64,000 bases of DNA, from assembly GCA_963751955.1 (NCBI GenBank), contig CAVVWM010000002.1:434001-498000 (forward strand), in the 5' to 3' direction. The notes under the pieces are model-generated. The model did no database searches, was not told where the DNA came from, and saw only the letters and a program-made list of their open reading frames with translations. Source of the DNA: JABDIY01 sp963751955. GTDB taxonomy: Bacteria; Actinomycetota; Acidimicrobiia; Acidimicrobiales; SZUA-35. The position numbers and the translations under genes are program-made. Below are positions 61,424 through 64,000 of the stretch, in pieces (position 1 is the stretch's first letter; each line of letters begins with the position of its first letter).

Positions 61424-61863
61424 TTGCCGCTCAGTCGCCGGCGGCCCGTCTGGGTGTAGCCGCAGCCACCCCGTTGGCCTCGGTCATCGGCGTTTACCTC
61501 TTGTTCGCCGGACACAACAACCCCGGGGGCGGGTTTGCTGCGGGGCTGGTCTTCGGGTGCATTCTGGCACTTCAGCGAATGACCGGCCTACGGCGGCCTT
61601 TCAATTCGTCGATCCTCTTGGGTGCTGGACTTCTGACAATCGTGGCAACCGCTGCACTGCCGTTGTTCTGGAATGATGTCCTCTTGGACCAGGCTGTTTT
61701 CTCAACCGAGGTTCCGCTGGTGGGCAAGGTCAAAACCGGAACGGCGCTCATTTTCGACATCGGCGTGACAGCCGTCGTAGTAGGACTGGTCGCAGCACTC
61801 CTCGATGGGCTGGGCATGGGGTCAGCGCCAGGCTCCGGACATGAACCGGTAGGTGAACGATGA
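61420..61863 (+). CDS. mrpB: Mrp antiporter subunit B
   Basis: 147 aa. Four membrane segments; the MnhB pattern AATPLASVIGVYLLFAGHNNPGGGFAAGLVFGCILALQRM is present. Coupled to both neighbours by ATGA overlaps. Part of the multisubunit Na+/H+ antiporter in the cytoplasmic membrane. Confidence 0.93.
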   Translation: MIAAQSPAARLGVAAATPLASVIGVYLLFAGHNNPGGGFAAGLVFGCILALQRMTGLRRPFNSSILLGAGLLTIVATAALPLFWNDVLLDQAVFSTEVPLVGKVKTGTALIFDIGVTAVVVGLVAALLDGLGMGSAPGSGHEPVGER

Positions 61864-62228
61864 GCCTCGCTCTGCTCCTCACCGTGGGAGGGCTCACATC
61901 AGTCGGGATCTACCTGATCACGTCCCGTTCCCTGAGCCGGGTCATCCTCGGGTTCAGCTTGCTCGGACACGCAGCAGTTCTGGCATTGGTCACCTCGGGC
62001 GGTCCAGCCGGGGATGCTCCGATTGCTGATCAAACAACAGCAAGCGACACAGCGAATCCGGTCCCCCAGGCTCTTGCGCTGACGGCGATCGTCATCTCAT
62101 TCGGACTGACGCTGTTCTTACTGGCGTTGGCCCGTCGACAACAGATCCTGACCGGAGATGACCTCGTCGAAGACGATCTCGAAGACCGTCGAATCGCCGC
62201 TACGGCAGAGACCGAGGGCGAAACATGA
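61860..62228 (+). CDS. mrpC: Mrp antiporter subunit C
   Basis: 122 aa, NuoK-like: GIYLITSRSLSRVILGFSLLGHAAVLALVTSGG, then DPVPQALALTAIVISFGLTLFLLALARR (NPVPQALALTAIVI is the MnhC signature). Three membrane segments and an acidic tail. Overlaps mrpB and mrpD. Confidence 0.94.
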   Translation: MSLALLLTVGGLTSVGIYLITSRSLSRVILGFSLLGHAAVLALVTSGGPAGDAPIADQTTASDTANPVPQALALTAIVISFGLTLFLLALARRQQILTGDDLVEDDLEDRRIAATAETEGET

Positions 62229-63706
62229 CCACGCTCATGGCGGTCACGCTTCTGCTCCCGCTTCTCAGTGCAGGGCTATCGCTATTGCTGCGGAAGCAGC
62301 CCACCGCTCGCGACCTGACAACACTGCTCGGACTCGCTGGGGCAGCGGCAAGCTCGTATGCCATGTTGGCGTCGGTCGCGGCCAACGGCACCACGGTGCT
62401 GTGGGTGGGTGGCTGGCACCCCCAATTGGGCATCGTCTTGGTAGCCGACCTCTTCGCAGTCCTTGTTCTCCCGGTGGCACTGACGATCATCGTCGTTGTT
62501 GAGATTTTTGCAATCGGCCAACGACGGACTCGGTGGGGAGCGAATCCTGAACTGACCGGGCCTCTGCTCGGAGTACTCACGGCAGGAGTTTCACTCTCGT
62601 TCCTCACCGGCGATCTCTTCACACTCTTCGTCGCATTCGAGATGATTCTGGTATCCAGCTACGTCCTGCTCACCCACCAGGGGCAAAAGGCGCAGCTCCA
62701 GGCCGGCATGACCTATGTGGTCATGAACCTGTTTGCCTCGACGTTGTTCCTGTTCGGAATTGCCTACGTCTATGCCGCAACGGGCACAGTGAACATGGCG
62801 CTGCTCGCTGAGCGAATTCCAGAATTGAGCACCGGCGTGCGCCTCGGAATCGGGGCCTGGTTCTTCGTGGTGTTCGGCACCAAGGCCGCCGTGTTCCCCC
62901 TTTTCTCCTGGCTTCCCGATTCCTACCCCACCGCTCCGACCACTATTACCGCAGTGTTTGCCGGACTGCTCACCAAGATTGGCGTGTACGCCATGATCCG
63001 GTTCCACTCCCTTACCGGTATGGACGAACTAGGCGGCGTGATGCTCACGGTCGCAGGAATCACCATGGTTGTGGGTGCCCTGGGAGCCCTCGCCCAAAGC
63101 GACGTGAAACGAATTCTCTCCTTCCATGTGATCAGTCAGATCGGGTACATGCTGATGGGGCTGGGCCTGTTCACCGCGGCAGGCACTGCGGGTGCGATCC
63201 TGTTCCTGATCCATCACATGCCGGTGAAGACGGTGTTGTTCCTCGTCGGCGGTCTCATCGAAGACGAGCAGGGAACCGGACGCCTCGATCGTTTGGGTGG
63301 CCTGGCGGCTCGGCGCCCTCTCATCGCTGCCCTCTTCGCCGTTCCTGCTCTCAGCCTTGCGGGCCTGCCGCCATTTTCGGGGTTCATCGCCAAGTTCGCC
63401 GTCATCTCCGCCGGAGTCGATGCAGCCTCCACTCCGATAGTGATCACGGCGTTGGCAGCAGGTGTTCTGACACTTCTGTCGATGACCAAGATCTGGATCG
63501 GTGTCTTCTGGGGCCCACCCGCGGGCGAATCCAATCCGGTGAAGGCCAGCGTGTCCGGCCGACGGATCATGCGCTCCGCCACCGGACTCGCCGTGACCGG
63601 AACCCTGGTCATCTCATTCTTCGCTGGCACGCTGTTCGACCTCAGCCGCCAAGCTGCGGACGATCTTCGAACCCCGAGCGTTTACATCGCAGAGGTGATC
63701 CAATGA
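62225..63706 (+). CDS. mrpD: Mrp antiporter subunit D
   Basis: 493 aa, NuoN/L-like: DLFTLFVAFEMILVSSYVLL, TKAAVFPLFSWLPDSYPTAPTTITAVFAGLLTKIGVYAMIR (conserved Lys), SDVKRILSFHVISQIGYMLMGLG. About 14 membrane segments. Coupled to mrpC and mrpE by ATGA overlaps. Confidence 0.95.
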   Translation: MTTLMAVTLLLPLLSAGLSLLLRKQPTARDLTTLLGLAGAAASSYAMLASVAANGTTVLWVGGWHPQLGIVLVADLFAVLVLPVALTIIVVVEIFAIGQRRTRWGANPELTGPLLGVLTAGVSLSFLTGDLFTLFVAFEMILVSSYVLLTHQGQKAQLQAGMTYVVMNLFASTLFLFGIAYVYAATGTVNMALLAERIPELSTGVRLGIGAWFFVVFGTKAAVFPLFSWLPDSYPTAPTTITAVFAGLLTKIGVYAMIRFHSLTGMDELGGVMLTVAGITMVVGALGALAQSDVKRILSFHVISQIGYMLMGLGLFTAAGTAGAILFLIHHMPVKTVLFLVGGLIEDEQGTGRLDRLGGLAARRPLIAALFAVPALSLAGLPPFSGFIAKFAVISAGVDAASTPIVITALAAGVLTLLSMTKIWIGVFWGPPAGESNPVKASVSGRRIMRSATGLAVTGTLVISFFAGTLFDLSRQAADDLRTPSVYIAEVIQ

Positions 63707-64000
63707 CACGGACACCATCGCCAACCGGCGTACTCACAGTACTTCTCCTTGCAGCAGCTTGGTGTGGCCTGTGGGGGACGATTTCGGTAGCCAATGTCGC
63801 CACCGGCCTTGCGGTCGGAGCGCTCGCTGTTCTCCTTGGCCCGACCGCTCCATGGACCGGGGTAAAAGTGGTTCCACTGCTGCGACTGAGCCGTCTGATT
63901 CTGGTCGACCTCGCATCCTCCACGGTGCAGGTGGCCAGAGAGGTGCTCACTCCAACCGACTACACCAACGAAGGAATCATCGCCGTAGAGGTCCCGGCCG
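63703..64000 (+). CDS. mrpE: Mrp antiporter subunit E (partial, cut by window end)
   Basis: At least 99 aa from ATG 63703 (ATGA overlap with mrpD). MnhE pattern: two hydrophobic N-terminal segments (VLTVLLLAAAWCGLWG; VATGLAVGALAVLLG), then LLRLSRLILVDLASSTVQVAREVLTPTD. The rest, and probably mrpFG, lie beyond the window. Confidence 0.92.
   Translation, partial: MTRTPSPTGVLTVLLLAAAWCGLWGTISVANVATGLAVGALAVLLGPTAPWTGVKVVPLLRLSRLILVDLASSTVQVAREVLTPTDYTNEGIIAVEVPA

Noticed and set aside
60263..61515. Long minus-strand frames opposite mrpA
   Set aside because: Shadows of the antiporter gene; composition is Ser/Arg/Thr-rich without domain features.

Overview
The window reads as chromosomal DNA of a high-GC actinobacterium. 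A WhiB-like regulator sits beside a pair of ArsA/Get3-type ATPases (the mycobacterial whiB4-bagAB neighbourhood). There is also a GlnA2-type glutamine synthetase next to a GlnR-like regulator, a DUF222/HNH endonuclease and an HrdB-like sigma factor. The overall gene mix suggests a lineage such as Acidimicrobiia, but that is inference; no 16S gene is present. Most genes are ordinary housekeeping or catabolic genes in short operons with ATGA/TGATG start-stop overlaps.

Layout. 1-4.6 kb: partial ParA/TadZ-like ATPase, a selenocysteine tRNA, type II glutamine synthetase, divergent GlnA2 and an atypical OmpR/GlnR-like regulator, and a gamma-glutamylcyclotransferase gene broken by a TAG. 4.6-9.4 kb: a cell-wall M15 peptidase, NAD synthetase, a sigma-70 factor and a three-copy GC-rich repeat. 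9.4-15.7 kb: a seven-gene kynurenine operon taking tryptophan to 2-aminomuconate and beyond (amnD-like RidA, HAO, ACMSD, kynureninase, KMO, TDO, formamidase). 15.9-26.2 kb: glutamate dehydrogenase, SerRS, a compact [2Fe-2S]/Mo hydroxylase fusion, a Tat thioredoxin-like lipoprotein, an A-type Fe-S carrier, two MscS/CmpX-like membrane proteins around an ECF sigma/anti-sigma pair, an MBL-fold protein lacking its metal motif, and FxsA. 26.3-33.1 kb: selA-selB, whiB, NfeD, bagA-bagB, tRNA-Pro. 33.1-42.8 kb: receiver-only regulator and STAS protein, DJ-1/PfpI, HNH endonuclease with a small companion gene, DDAH, cysteine hydrolase, hemL-hemB, gpsA, SirB1-like gene. 42.7-48.2 kb: glycine-betaine-type ABC transporter with a tandem-fused permease, followed by a desaturase-Rieske fusion. 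48.3-59.1 kb: three MFS transporters, a beta-propeller/FN3 secreted protein, small ferredoxin-fold proteins, fructosamine kinase-like, CIA30 lipoprotein, LDH2-type dehydrogenase, a winged-helix regulator with a clear promoter/operator. 59.2-64 kb: mrpABCDE Na+/H+ antiporter, cut by the window edge.

How genes work together. tRNA-Sec, SerRS, SelA and SelB form most of a UGA-selenocysteine decoding set, although SelD and any selenoprotein are not seen here. GSII, GlnA2, the GlnR-like regulator and GDH form a nitrogen-assimilation group. The kynurenine genes form one translationally coupled unit.

An important caveat: at least seven genes (selB, bagA, hemB, ACMSD, SirB1-like, LDH2-like, winged-helix regulator) carry single-base insertions or deletions, mostly in short homopolymer runs, while both flanking frames are well conserved. 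This pattern points to consensus errors in the sequence more than to gene decay, so these genes are probably functional in the organism. I did not find a clearly undescribed multi-gene system. The most unusual individual items are the compact Mo-hydroxylase fusion, the desaturase-Rieske fusion beside a betaine-type importer, and two apparent pseudoenzymes (MBL and NfeD).
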